Shown: positions 29,572 to 37,461 of the stretch, in pieces | Layout: every line of letters begins with the position of its first letter | Numbering within the stretch: position 1 is the stretch's first letter | Source: Streptomyces composti | Lineage (GTDB): Bacteria > Actinomycetota > Actinomycetes > Streptomycetales > Streptomycetaceae | Assembly (NCBI RefSeq): GCF_012034205.1 | Contig: NZ_JAATEM010000044.1 | Coordinates: forward strand, 1-40,469 | DNA: 40,469 bases | Direction: 5' to 3' | Program-made: the position numbers and the translations under genes | The notes under the pieces: generated by a model | Told to the model about the DNA's origin: nothing | Databases searched by the model: none | The model's input: the letters and a program-made list of their open reading frames with translations, nothing else

Positions 29572-29904
29572 TCAGGAGCTCTGCGACGAACCCTCCTGCG
29601 TCTCCTGCGCCTCCTGCGGCGCGGTCTCCGGCGAGTCGCCCGGCGGCTTCAGGTCGAACTCGCCGTCCCGCGCCCCCAGCACGAAGGCCCGCCACTCGGC
29701 CTCCGTGTAGCGCAGCACCGTGTCGTGGTCGAGCGAGGACCGCATGGCCACCGCGCCGCCGGGCAGGTACGCGATCTCCACCCGTTCCTCGTCCGGCGAG
29801 GTGCCGGGCGGGCCGTGCCACTCGACCCCGGAGATGTCGAGGGCGTACAGCTCGTCTCTCTCCCGCTCCTTGCGCGCCTTGATCTCCTCTGCCGTCTCCG
29901 CCAT
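29572..29904 (-). CDS. bldB: DUF397 protein, probably the developmental regulator BldB
   Basis: A 110-residue DUF397-family protein. The core runs from LDISGVEWHG through RVEIAYLPGGAVAMRSS to LRYTEAEWRAFVLGARDGEF, the family's conserved W...GGVAMR...Y(T)xxEWxAF pattern. BldB is the founding streptomycete member; it is a small dimeric protein needed for aerial growth and antibiotic production. The chromosomal position near rpsO-pnp and an EspI-like gene fits my memory of S. coelicolor bldB (SCO5723). ATG 29904 follows GGAAGGGG. An in-frame ATG at 29958 lies within a 16-bp repeat and lacks a ribosome-binding site. The C-terminal tail is Glu/Gln/Ser-rich. Confidence 0.8.
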   Translation of the reverse strand: MAETAEEIKARKERERDELYALDISGVEWHGPPGTSPDEERVEIAYLPGGAVAMRSSLDHDTVLRYTEAEWRAFVLGARDGEFDLKPPGDSPETAPQEAQETQEGSSQSS

Positions 29905-29934
29905 GCCGCAGCGACCCCTTCCGACGTACCCGGA

Positions 29935-29966
29935 TACCTCATGTATCCGGTACCTCATGTATCCGG
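29935..29966 (-). repeat. Two perfect 16-bp tandem repeats in the bldB leader
   Basis: TACCTCATGTATCCGG occurs twice without a gap (29935-29950, 29951-29966). On the minus strand the copy nearer the gene lies in GGATAC-ATGAG-GTATCC, a perfect 6-bp inverted repeat, so the array looks like a protein-binding operator or an RNA element. It sits about 16-48 nt downstream of the predicted transcription start and 31 nt upstream of the start codon. Confidence 0.7.
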
Positions 29967-29988
29967 CCGTACCGATCGTCCGAGCGTC

Positions 29989-29994
29989 ACCCTA
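29989..29994 (-). promoter_or_regulatory. -10 element of bldB
   Basis: Minus-strand TAGGGT (29994-29989) fits the streptomycete -10 consensus. The implied start near 29982 gives a leader of about 78 nt that includes the 16-bp repeats. No -35 match is seen, so an activator or alternative sigma factor is possible. Confidence 0.45.
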
Positions 29995-30069
29995 GTGGCG
30001 GTGCCCGTCCCACCTGGGCGGTTTTGCCGAGCCGTGGACCAAGCGGCAAGAAGGGCCCCCGCCGCCTGG

Positions 30070-30221
30070 TACCCTGAGTGACGGCCGTTTGTGTACGCAC
30101 CACCGGAGCACCTGCTCTGGAGGTCGCGCCCAGCGGATCCCCGCCTTCCGAGTCATGGAAGCTCCCCCGAGAAGCAGACCGGGGGCACTCGGTGGCCACT
30201 CACAGATCACGAGGAGTACGA
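30070..30221 (+). promoter_or_regulatory. rpsO promoter and long leader
   Basis: TACCCT at 30070-30075 is a plausible -10, giving a leader of about 138 nt before the GTG. The leader is structured and ends in GAGGAG. S15 represses its own mRNA in many bacteria by binding leader structures, so autoregulation is a reasonable expectation but not shown here. Confidence 0.4.
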
Positions 30222-30509
30222 GTGTCGCTCGACGCCGCTACGAAGAAGCAGATCATCGCCGAGTTCGCGACCAAGGAGGGTGACACCGGCTCCCCCGAGG
30301 TCCAGGTCGCTCTCCTGTCCCGTCGGATCTCCGACCTGACGGAGCACCTCAAGACCCACAAGCACGACCACCACTCCCGCCGTGGTCTGCTGATCCTGGT
30401 CGGTCAGCGCCGCCGGCTGCTGCAGTACCTGGCCAAGAAGGACATCCAGCGCTTCCGCACGCTGGTCGAGCGCCTGGGCATCCGCCGCGGCGCGGCGGGC
30501 GCCAAGTAG
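30222..30509 (+). CDS. rpsO: 30S ribosomal protein S15
   Basis: A 95-residue S15 (uS15), a primary binder of 16S rRNA central domain. The sequence shows the family's four-helix outline with GDTGSPEVQVALLSRRISDLTEHLK and HDHHSRRGLLILVGQRRRLL. GTG 30222 has GAGGAG upstream at normal spacing. It heads the conserved rpsO-pnp operon; a hairpin of 10 bp follows 9 nt after the stop. Confidence 0.97.
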   Translation: MSLDAATKKQIIAEFATKEGDTGSPEVQVALLSRRISDLTEHLKTHKHDHHSRRGLLILVGQRRRLLQYLAKKDIQRFRTLVERLGIRRGAAGAK

Positions 30510-30518
30510 GACGCCGTG

Positions 30519-30555
30519 AAGGGAGCGGTTCCCTGAGTCAGGGGGCCGCTCCCTT
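30519..30555 (+). terminator. rpsO-pnp intergenic hairpin
   Basis: AAGGGAGCGG (30519-30528) pairs with CCGCTCCCTT (30546-30555), and the inner part (CCCT/AGGG) can extend the fold. A T-rich TTTG follows. In Streptomyces this intergenic hairpin is known as a partial terminator and RNase III processing site controlling pnp, which fits its position. Confidence 0.7.
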
Positions 30556-30711
30556 TGCTGTACGGCAGTGCGGCCCGCGCGGCCGTACCGCTGTACGTGC
30601 GCAGTGTCACCGCTCCTTTGTAGTGTGGTAGCACAACGCAAGACGTACGACACCGCACGATCCGAGAACTTCAAGCATCCCCAGCATGAGGAGAGGCGCA
30701 CCCAGCCGCCG

Positions 30712-30769
30712 CCGGTCCTCGGTAGTGGCCCCCGGGGAATCGACCCCGGGTGCTTCGATCGAAGACCGG
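30712..30769 (+). promoter_or_regulatory. Structured leader upstream of pnp
   Basis: An outer CCGGTC/GACCGG stem (30712-30717 with 30764-30769) encloses CCCGGGG/CCCCGGG (30731-30737 with 30744-30750) and a 12-bp palindrome CTTCGATCGAAG (30753-30764, sharing one base with the outer stem). It sits about 90 nt before the pnp GTG. pnp mRNAs are autoregulated through leader structure in other bacteria. The rest of the 300-nt gap shows possible -10 hexamers (TAGTGT at 30621) but no clear promoter. Confidence 0.4.
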
Positions 30770-30858
30770 CCCGCACACACGGCGCGCTTCTCCGCCCTCG
30801 TCCCCCTGCCACACGGGCAGCCGGGACGAAAGACGACAAAGTAACGGAGAAACCGCTA

Positions 30859-33075
30859 GTGGAGAACGAGACCCACTACGCCGAGGCCGTCATCGACAAC
30901 GGCTCCTTCGGCACCCGCACCGTTCGCTTCGAGACGGGCCGCCTGGCCAAGCAGGCCGCCGGCTCCGCCGTCGCGTACCTGGACGACGACACCATGGTGC
31001 TGTCGGCCACCACCGCCTCCAAGAACCCCAAGGACCAGCTCGACTTCTTCCCCCTCACGGTGGACGTCGAGGAGCGGATGTACGCCGCCGGCAAGATCCC
31101 CGGCTCGTTCTTCCGCCGTGAGGGCCGTCCCTCCGAGGACGCCATCCTCACCTGCCGCCTGATCGACCGCCCGCTGCGCCCGTCCTTCAAGAAGGGCCTG
31201 CGCAACGAGATCCAGATCGTCGCCACGGTGATGGCGCTCAACCCCGACCACCTGTACGACGTGGTGGCGATCAACGCCGCCTCCGCGTCCACGCAGCTGG
31301 CCGGCCTGCCCTTCTCCGGCCCGATCGGCGGCGTCCGCGTCGCGCTGATCCGCGGCCAGTGGGTGGCCTTCCCGACGCACTCCGAGCTCGAGGAAGCCGT
31401 CTTCGACATGGTCGTCGCGGGCCGCACCCTGGAGGACGGCGACGTCGCGATCATGATGGTCGAGGCCGAGGCCACCGACAAGACGATCAAGCTCATCGAG
31501 GGCGGCGCCGAGGCGCCGACCGAGGAGGTCGTCGCCGCCGGCCTGGAGGCCGCCAAGCCCTTCATCCGGGTGCTCTGCAAGGCCCAGTCGGACCTCGCCG
31601 CCAAGGCCGCCAAGCCGGTCGCCGAGTTCCCGATCTTCCTCGACTACCAGGACGACGTCCTGGAGGCGCTCACCGCCGCCGTCAAGCCCGAGCTCGCCCA
31701 GGCGCTCACCATCGCCGGCAAGCAGGAGCGCGAGGCCGAGCTGGACCGCGTCAAGCAGCTCGCCGCCGAGAAGCTCCTGCCGGAGTTCGAGGGCCGCGAG
31801 AAGGAGATCTCCGCCGCGTACCGCGCGCTCACCAAGCAGCTGGTCCGCGAGCGCGTGATCAAGGAGAAGAAGCGCATCGACGGCCGCGGTGTCACCGACA
31901 TCCGCACCCTGGCCGCCGAGGTCGAGGCCATCCCGCGGGTCCACGGCTCGGCGCTGTTCGAGCGCGGCGAGACCCAGATCCTGGGCGTCACCACGCTGAA
32001 CATGCTGCGCATGGAGCAGCAGCTGGACACCCTCTCGCCGGTGACCCGCAAGCGCTACATGCACAACTACAACTTCCCGCCGTACTCCACTGGCGAGACC
32101 GGCCGCGTCGGCTCCCCGAAGCGCCGCGAGATCGGCCACGGCGCCCTCGCCGAGCGCGCTCTGCTCCCGGTCCTGCCGAGCCGCGAGGAGTTCCCCTACG
32201 CGATCCGCCAGGTGTCCGAGGCCCTCGGCTCCAACGGCTCGACGTCCATGGGCTCCGTCTGCGCCTCCACCATGTCGCTGCTGAACGCCGGTGTGCCGCT
32301 GAAGGCCCCCGTCGCCGGTATCGCCATGGGCCTGATCTCCCAGGAGATCGACGGCGAGACCCACTACGTCACCCTCACCGACATCCTCGGTGCGGAGGAC
32401 GCGTTCGGCGACATGGACTTCAAGGTCGCCGGCACCAAGGAGTTCGTCACCGCCCTCCAGCTCGACACCAAGCTGGACGGCATCCCGGCCTCCGTCCTGG
32501 CCGCCGCCCTCAAGCAGGCCCGGGACGCCCGCCTCCACATCCTCGACGTGATGATGGAAGCGATCGACCGGCCGGACGAGATGTCCCCCAACGCGCCGCG
32601 GATCATCACCGTGAAGATCCCGGTCGACAAGATCGGCGAGGTCATCGGCCCCAAGGGCAAGATGATCAACCAGATCCAGGAGGACACCGGCGCCGAGATC
32701 ACCATCGAGGACGACGGCACCATCTACATCGGCGCCGCCGACGGCCCCTCCGCCGAGGCCGCCCGCGCCACCATCAACGGCATCGCCAACCCGACGATGC
32801 CCGAGGTCGGCGAGCGCTACCTGGGCACGGTCGTCAAGACCACCACCTTCGGTGCCTTCGTCTCCCTGCTGCCCGGCAAGGACGGTCTGCTGCACATCTC
32901 ACAGATCCGCAAGCTGGCCGGCGGCAAGCGCGTGGAGAACGTCGAGGACGTCCTGGGCGTGGGCCAGAAGGTCCAGGTCGAGATCGCCGAGATCGACTCC
33001 CGCGGCAAGCTCTCCCTGATCCCCGTGATCGAGGGCGAGAACTCCGACGAGAACAAGGACGACGCCGCCAAGTGA
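30859..33075 (+). CDS. pnp: Polynucleotide phosphorylase / guanosine pentaphosphate synthetase
   Basis: A 738-residue PNPase, a 3'-5' phosphorolytic exoribonuclease that also synthesises RNA tails; in Streptomyces it was first described as GpsI. Two RNase PH domains are present, the second with VTRKRYMHNYNFPPYSTGE and SNGSTSMGSVCASTMSLL, the latter lining the catalytic site, then the KH domain (IGPKGKMINQIQEDTGAEI) and S1 domain (GERYLGTVVKTTTFGAFVSLLPGKDGLLHIS). GTG 30859 has ACGGAGA upstream; reading is open further upstream but through the structured leader. The stop overlaps the M16 protease start. Confidence 0.97.
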   Translation: MENETHYAEAVIDNGSFGTRTVRFETGRLAKQAAGSAVAYLDDDTMVLSATTASKNPKDQLDFFPLTVDVEERMYAAGKIPGSFFRREGRPSEDAILTCRLIDRPLRPSFKKGLRNEIQIVATVMALNPDHLYDVVAINAASASTQLAGLPFSGPIGGVRVALIRGQWVAFPTHSELEEAVFDMVVAGRTLEDGDVAIMMVEAEATDKTIKLIEGGAEAPTEEVVAAGLEAAKPFIRVLCKAQSDLAAKAAKPVAEFPIFLDYQDDVLEALTAAVKPELAQALTIAGKQEREAELDRVKQLAAEKLLPEFEGREKEISAAYRALTKQLVRERVIKEKKRIDGRGVTDIRTLAAEVEAIPRVHGSALFERGETQILGVTTLNMLRMEQQLDTLSPVTRKRYMHNYNFPPYSTGETGRVGSPKRREIGHGALAERALLPVLPSREEFPYAIRQVSEALGSNGSTSMGSVCASTMSLLNAGVPLKAPVAGIAMGLISQEIDGETHYVTLTDILGAEDAFGDMDFKVAGTKEFVTALQLDTKLDGIPASVLAAALKQARDARLHILDVMMEAIDRPDEMSPNAPRIITVKIPVDKIGEVIGPKGKMINQIQEDTGAEITIEDDGTIYIGAADGPSAEAARATINGIANPTMPEVGERYLGTVVKTTTFGAFVSLLPGKDGLLHISQIRKLAGGKRVENVEDVLGVGQKVQVEIAEIDSRGKLSLIPVIEGENSDENKDDAAK

Positions 33076-34451
33076 CGTCCCGTGGCTTCAAGGCGACGGC
33101 CCGCACCTCCCCGGAGGCGCGGGCCGTCGCCCGTACCCAAACGCTCATCAAGGGCGAGAACGGCATCGGCACGGTCCGCAAGACCACCCTCCCCGGCGGC
33201 CTGCGCATCGTCACCGAGACCCAGCCCACCGTCCGCTCCGCCACCTTCGGCATCTGGGCGCACGTCGGCTCCCGCGACGAGACCCCCTCGCTGAACGGCG
33301 CCACCCACTACCTCGAGCACCTGCTCTTCAAGGGCACCGCACGCCGCTCCGCACTGGAGATCTCCTCCGCCCTGGACGCGGTCGGCGGCGAGATGAACGC
33401 GTTCACCGCCAAGGAGTACACGTGCTACTACGCACGCGTGCTCGACAGCGACCTGCCGCTCGCCATCGACGTGGTGTGCGACATGCTCACCGGCTCGCTG
33501 ATCCGCCAGGAGGACGTGGAGGTCGAGCGCGGCGCCATCCTCGAAGAGATCGCCATGACCGAGGACGACCCGGGCGACTGTGTGCACGACCTGTTCGCGC
33601 ACACCATGTTCGGCGACAACCCCCTCGGCCGCCCCGTCCTCGGCACCGTAGACACGGTCAACGCCCTCACCGCCGAGCGCATCCGCCGCTTCTACAAGAA
33701 GCACTACGACCCCACCCACCTGGTCGTCGCCTGCGCGGGCAACATCGACCACAACAAGGTCGTACGCCAGGTCCGCGCCGCCTTCGAGCAGGCCGGCGCC
33801 CTCAAGGACCCGGACGCCCAGCCGATCGCCCCCCGCGGCGGCAGCCGCGCCCTGCGCACCGCCGGACGTGTCGAACTGGTCGACCGCAGCACCGAGCAGG
33901 CGCACATCGTGCTCGGCATGCCCGGCCTGGCCCGCACCGACGAGCGCCGCTGGGCCCTCGGTGTGCTGAACACCGCCCTCGGCGGCGGCATGTCCTCCCG
34001 CCTCTTCCAGGAGGTCAGGGAGAAGCGCGGCCTCGCCTACAGCGTGTACTCCTACACCTCCGGATTCGCCGACTGCGGCCTGTTCGGCGTGTACGCGGGC
34101 TGCAGGCCCTCCCAGGTGCACGACGTGCTGAAGATCTGCCGCGACGAGCTCGACCAGGTCGCCGAGCACGGACTGCCGGACGACGAGATCGAGCGCGCCA
34201 TCGGCCAGCTCCGGGGCTCCACCGTCCTCGGCCTGGAGGACACCGGCGCGCTGATGAACCGCATCGGCAAGAGCGAGCTGTGCTGGGGCGAGCAGATGTC
34301 GGTCGACGACATGCTGGCCCGGATAACGTCCGTCACCCCGGACGACGTGCGCGCGGTCGCCCGCGACATCCTGGGCCGGCGCCCCTCCCTGTCGGTCATC
34401 GGCCCGCTGAAGGACAAGCAGGCCGCCCGCCTGCACGAGGCCGTCGCCTGA
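33072..34451 (+). CDS. M16-family zinc metalloprotease
   Basis: A 459-residue M16 (pitrilysin/MPP) peptidase. The zinc motif HxxEH appears as HYLEHLLFKGT (His79, Glu82, His83) and the distal glutamate is in VERGAILEEIAMTEDDP. The C-terminal domain carries GGGMSSRLFQEVREKRGLAYSVYSY, the R/Y substrate-binding segment. No signal peptide is seen, so it is probably cytoplasmic. GTG 33072 overlaps the pnp stop (GTGA), so it is translated coupled to pnp. This gene follows pnp in many actinobacteria and firmicutes; substrates are unknown, possibly processing peptides. Confidence 0.93.
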   Translation: MTSRGFKATARTSPEARAVARTQTLIKGENGIGTVRKTTLPGGLRIVTETQPTVRSATFGIWAHVGSRDETPSLNGATHYLEHLLFKGTARRSALEISSALDAVGGEMNAFTAKEYTCYYARVLDSDLPLAIDVVCDMLTGSLIRQEDVEVERGAILEEIAMTEDDPGDCVHDLFAHTMFGDNPLGRPVLGTVDTVNALTAERIRRFYKKHYDPTHLVVACAGNIDHNKVVRQVRAAFEQAGALKDPDAQPIAPRGGSRALRTAGRVELVDRSTEQAHIVLGMPGLARTDERRWALGVLNTALGGGMSSRLFQEVREKRGLAYSVYSYTSGFADCGLFGVYAGCRPSQVHDVLKICRDELDQVAEHGLPDDEIERAIGQLRGSTVLGLEDTGALMNRIGKSELCWGEQMSVDDMLARITSVTPDDVRAVARDILGRRPSLSVIGPLKDKQAARLHEAVA

Positions 34452-34501
34452 CCCACCCCGGCAATCCCCCGGCAACCCCCTCCGGTAAGGAAGCAACACA
34501 G

Positions 34502-35254
34502 ATGAGCAAGCTGCGCGTGGCGGTCCTCGGTGCCAAGGGCCGGATCGGATCCGAGGCGGTCAAGGCGATCGAGGCCGCCGAGGACATGGAACTGGTGGCC
34601 GCCCTCGGCCGGGGCGACAAGCTGGAGACGCTCGTCGAGTCCGGCGCTCAGGTCGCGGTGGAGCTGACCACGCCCGCCTCGGTCATGGGCAACCTCGACT
34701 TCTGCGTGCGGCACAACATCCACGCGGTCGTCGGCACCACCGGCTGGACCGACGAGCGCCTCGCCCAGCTCAAGGGCTGGCTCGAGCTCTCCCCGCAGAC
34801 GGGCGTGCTGATCGCTCCCAACTTCTCCATCGGCGCCGTGCTGACCATGAAGTTCGCGCAGATCGCCGCCCCGCTGTTCGAGTCCGTCGAGGTCGTCGAG
34901 CTGCACCACCCCAACAAGGCCGACGCCCCCTCCGGCACCGCCACGCGCACCGCCCAGCTCATCGCCGAGGCCCGTCGCGCCGCCGGCTCCCCGCCCGCTC
35001 CGGACGCCACGGTCACCGCCCTGGACGGGGCCCGCGGCGCCGACGTGGACGGCGTCCCGGTGCACGCGGTGCGCCTGCGTGGCCTGCTGGCCCACCAGGA
35101 GGTCCTGCTCGGCGGCGAGGGCGAGACCCTCACCATCCGCCACGACTCCCTGCACCACAGCAGCTTCATGCCGGGCATCCTGCTCGGCGTCCGCCGCGTC
35201 ACCAGCACTCCGGGCCTGACCTTCGGCCTGGAGCACTTCCTCGACCTGAACTGA
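34502..35254 (+). CDS. dapB: 4-hydroxy-tetrahydrodipicolinate reductase
   Basis: A 250-residue DapB that reduces the DapA product with NAD(P)H in the diaminopimelate/lysine pathway. VAVLGAKGRIGSEAVKAI is the dinucleotide-binding start, VGTTGWTDERLAQL follows, and the signature ELHHPNKADAPSGTATRTA contains the catalytic His/Lys. The C-terminal HDSLHHSSFMPGILLGVRRV fits the family. ATG 34502 has AAGGAAG upstream. It lies 50 nt after the M16 protease gene, in the same run of plus-strand genes; dapA lies 2.2 kb further along. Confidence 0.96.
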   Translation: MSKLRVAVLGAKGRIGSEAVKAIEAAEDMELVAALGRGDKLETLVESGAQVAVELTTPASVMGNLDFCVRHNIHAVVGTTGWTDERLAQLKGWLELSPQTGVLIAPNFSIGAVLTMKFAQIAAPLFESVEVVELHHPNKADAPSGTATRTAQLIAEARRAAGSPPAPDATVTALDGARGADVDGVPVHAVRLRGLLAHQEVLLGGEGETLTIRHDSLHHSSFMPGILLGVRRVTSTPGLTFGLEHFLDLN

Positions 35255-35268
35255 GCCCCGCCCCCGCC

Positions 35269-35718
35269 ATGCGCGCCAAGATCTCCTACGCCCTCACGGC
35301 TGCCGTCCTGGTCGTCTACTTCGTCCTGGTCGGCAGCCGGGGTGTGCTCCTCATCGAGGCCGGCACGCCCGTCACCGTCGCCTTCGGCGTCGCGGTCCTG
35401 ATCCTGCCGGTGATCGGGGTGTGGTTCCTGTGGAAGAACACCCAGTTCGTCCGGCAGGCCAACCGCCTCGCCGCCCAGCTCGAGGCCGAGGGCGGACTGC
35501 CCGTGGACGAGCTGAAGCGCCTGCCCAGCGGGCGCATCGACCGCGACTCCGCCGACGAGGTCTTCGCCCGCCGCAAGGCCGAGACCGAGGCCGCCCCCGA
35601 CGACTGGCGCAGCTGGTTCCGGCTCGCCGTCGCCTACCACGACGCCCGCGACACCCCGCGCGCCCGCAAGGCCATGCAGCGTGCCATCGCCCTGCACCGG
35701 GAGAGCGCCGCCCGGTGA
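35269..35718 (+). CDS. Small membrane protein of unknown function
   Basis: A 149-residue protein with two membrane helices in the first 55 residues (YALTAAVLVVYFVLVGSRGV, AFGVAVLILPVIGVWFLW) and a soluble C-terminal half. The latter contains a TPR-like helix pair (WFRLAVAYHDARDTPRARKAMQRAIAL). No function is known to me. ATG 35269 lies 14 nt after the dapB stop, so it is likely co-transcribed; the ribosome-binding site is weak. The stop codon lies inside a 19-bp tandem repeat. Confidence 0.8.
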   Translation: MRAKISYALTAAVLVVYFVLVGSRGVLLIEAGTPVTVAFGVAVLILPVIGVWFLWKNTQFVRQANRLAAQLEAEGGLPVDELKRLPSGRIDRDSADEVFARRKAETEAAPDDWRSWFRLAVAYHDARDTPRARKAMQRAIALHRESAAR

Positions 35719-35759
35719 GCCCCGGCCCGCGCGGTGAGCCCCGGCCCACGTGGTGAGCC
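35714..35759. repeat. 19-bp tandem repeats at the end of the small membrane protein gene
   Basis: GGTGAGCCCCGGCCC starts at 35714 and 35733, and a partial copy starts at 35752, a period of 19 bp. The TGA stop of the gene is part of the first unit. The array lies in a short convergent gap. Confidence 0.65.
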
Positions 35760-35820
35760 GCGGGCTCCGAACGGCGGGTCCGGCGCCGGGCACCGGGCTC
35801 CCGGCGGCGACCGGGCCCGG

Positions 35821-36372
35821 TCACACCCGGCGGTACTCCTCCGCCCAGGCCTCCACCGTGTCGGCCGCCCGGTCGAAGGCGAGCTCACGCCCCAGGAAGT
35901 CCGCGTTGTGCGTGGTCAGCAGCGGCGGCACCGCCTCCGCCCGGCCCCGCCGCGCCAGCAGCAGCGCCTGCCCCTGCACCATCCTCGGCAGCCCGAGCAG
36001 CCGCACCGGCTGCTGCACCGTCCGGACCGAGCCGACCTGGTCCCACGGCACCGTGCGCGTGCTGAAGAACACCACCTGCCGCAGGCCCCTGGCGCTCACC
36101 CACACACCCATCCGCAGCAGCCGCAGCGCCCCGGCGATGACGACCAGCGCGAGACCGAACACCACCCCGGCCGACGACAGCGACGCCGTCGCCGCGATGA
36201 TCACCGCGGAGAACAGCACGAACGAGGCGAGCAGCAGCAACAGGGCCGCCACCCCCACCCGCCAGGGGCCCGGACGGTAGGGGCGCCGCCAGCGGTCGCG
36301 GTCCTCGTAGGGCAGCGGGACATCGTCCGCGGTGTCGAGCTCGCGGTCGGCCGTCAGAAAGGGCAGGGGCAC
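35821..36372 (-). CDS. PH-domain membrane protein
   Basis: A 183-residue protein with two membrane helices (about residues 37-60 and 66-85) followed by a bacterial PH-like domain (VWVSARGLRQVVFFSTRTVPWDQVGSV and onwards). The charged N-terminus is rich in Asp/Arg. These bPH2-type proteins are widespread in actinobacteria with no settled role. GTG 36372 has GAGGA about 6 nt upstream. It is transcribed against the neighbouring dap/thy genes and appears to be a single-gene unit. Confidence 0.8.
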   Translation of the reverse strand: MPLPFLTADRELDTADDVPLPYEDRDRWRRPYRPGPWRVGVAALLLLLASFVLFSAVIIAATASLSSAGVVFGLALVVIAGALRLLRMGVWVSARGLRQVVFFSTRTVPWDQVGSVRTVQQPVRLLGLPRMVQGQALLLARRGRAEAVPPLLTTHNADFLGRELAFDRAADTVEAWAEEYRRV

Positions 36373-36476
36373 GGCGGGTCCTCACTAGATCCATGTGATG
36401 GCTGTGCCCGGTGAGGCTACCGATCCGTTTCCTCGCTCACCAGCAGCCACCGCCCGGACCATGCCCGTTCCGTGGG

Positions 36477-36482
36477 TAAAGT
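36477..36482 (+). promoter_or_regulatory. Possible -10 of thyX
   Basis: TAAAGT lies 38 nt upstream of the thyX GTG. The -35 is not recognisable. The hexamer is in a gap of 148 bp between divergent genes. Confidence 0.35.
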
Positions 36483-36520
36483 GACGGCGCACAGGACCAG
36501 ACGGGAAGGCCCCTCACACC

Positions 36521-37255
36521 GTGAACCCCGACGAAGACTTCAAGATCGAGTTCCGTAGCGACGTCACCGTCGAGCTGGTCAAACACAGCGCGGCGGACTC
36601 CGACGTACTGTTCGCGGCCCGTGTGTCCACCATCGGTGAGCAGTCCCTGGACGAGCTGCAGAAGGACCCGGAGCGCTCCAAGGGCCTGATCAACTACCTC
36701 ATGCGGGACCGGCACGGCAGCCCGTTCGAGCACAACTCGATGACCTTCTTCATCAGCGCCCCGATCTTCGTCTTCCGCGAGTTCATGCGGCACCGGGTCG
36801 GCTGGTCGTACAACGAGGAGTCGGGACGCTACCGGGAGCTCCAGCCGGTCTTCTACGTCCCGGACGGCTCCCGCAAGCTGGTTCAGGAGGGCCGGCCCGG
36901 CAAGTACCGGTTCGTCGAGGGCACCCCCGAACAGCACCGGCTGGTCACCGAGTCCATGGAGGAGTCGTACCGCCAGGCCTACCGCACCTACCGGGAGATG
37001 CTCGCCGCCGGCATCGCCCGCGAGGTCGCCCGCTCGGTGCTCCCCGTCGGCCTGTACTCCACGATGTACGCCACCTGCAACGCCCGCTCGCTGATGCACT
37101 TCCTCGGCCTGCGCACCCAGCACGAGCTGGCCAAGGTGCCGTCGTTCCCGCAGCGGGAGATCGAGATGGTCGGCGAGAAGATGGAGGCCGAGTGGGCCCG
37201 GCTGATGCCGCTCACCTATGCGGCCTTCAACGCCAACGGACGTGTCGCACCGTAA
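36521..37255 (+). CDS. thyX: FAD-dependent thymidylate synthase
   Basis: A 244-residue ThyX that methylates dUMP to dTMP using methylene-tetrahydrofolate, NADPH and FAD. The ThyX signature RHRxxxSxNExSxRY is seen as RHRVGWSYNEESGRY, and SPFEHNSMTFFISAP and ARSLMHFLGLRTQHELA are further family motifs. GTG 36521 follows GGGAAGG. It appears to be a separate unit between the PH-domain gene and dapA; a 13-bp hairpin 109 nt downstream could end it. Confidence 0.96.
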   Translation: MNPDEDFKIEFRSDVTVELVKHSAADSDVLFAARVSTIGEQSLDELQKDPERSKGLINYLMRDRHGSPFEHNSMTFFISAPIFVFREFMRHRVGWSYNEESGRYRELQPVFYVPDGSRKLVQEGRPGKYRFVEGTPEQHRLVTESMEESYRQAYRTYREMLAAGIAREVARSVLPVGLYSTMYATCNARSLMHFLGLRTQHELAKVPSFPQREIEMVGEKMEAEWARLMPLTYAAFNANGRVAP

Positions 37256-37323
37256 CCGGATCGGCCGGGCGACGTTTCCCACACCGGCACACATGTACGG
37301 ATCAGCCGTGCGAAGTGTCCGTA

Positions 37324-37352
37324 TTGCGGCACGTCGCGAAGTTTTCTAGCCT
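37324..37352 (+). promoter_or_regulatory. Promoter-like sequence upstream of dapA
   Basis: TTGCGG (37324-37329), a 17-nt spacer and TAGCCT (37347-37352) form a good sigma-70-type promoter on the plus strand. Its transcript would begin about 37359, only some 5 nt before a 13-bp hairpin and 115 nt before dapA. Confidence 0.5.
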
Positions 37353-37363
37353 GATCAAACGGA

Positions 37364-37401
37364 CCCGGTACTGCCTGAACCCCCGAGCAGGCAGTACCGG
37401 G
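37364..37401 (+). terminator. 13-bp hairpin between thyX and dapA
   Basis: CCCGGTACTGCCT (37364-37376) pairs perfectly with AGGCAGTACCGGG (37389-37401) around a 12-nt loop. It may terminate thyX or the short transcript starting at the promoter-like sequence just before it. Confidence 0.65.
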
Positions 37402-37461
37402 CTCCCCATATGCACCACCTTGTCGCCTGCCCCGAGGGCAGACCCGGTCCTGAGCAACGAG

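Noticed and set aside
30856..32895. Minus-strand open frame opposite pnp
   Set aside because: Gly/Asp/Val-rich shadow without motifs; pnp is certain.
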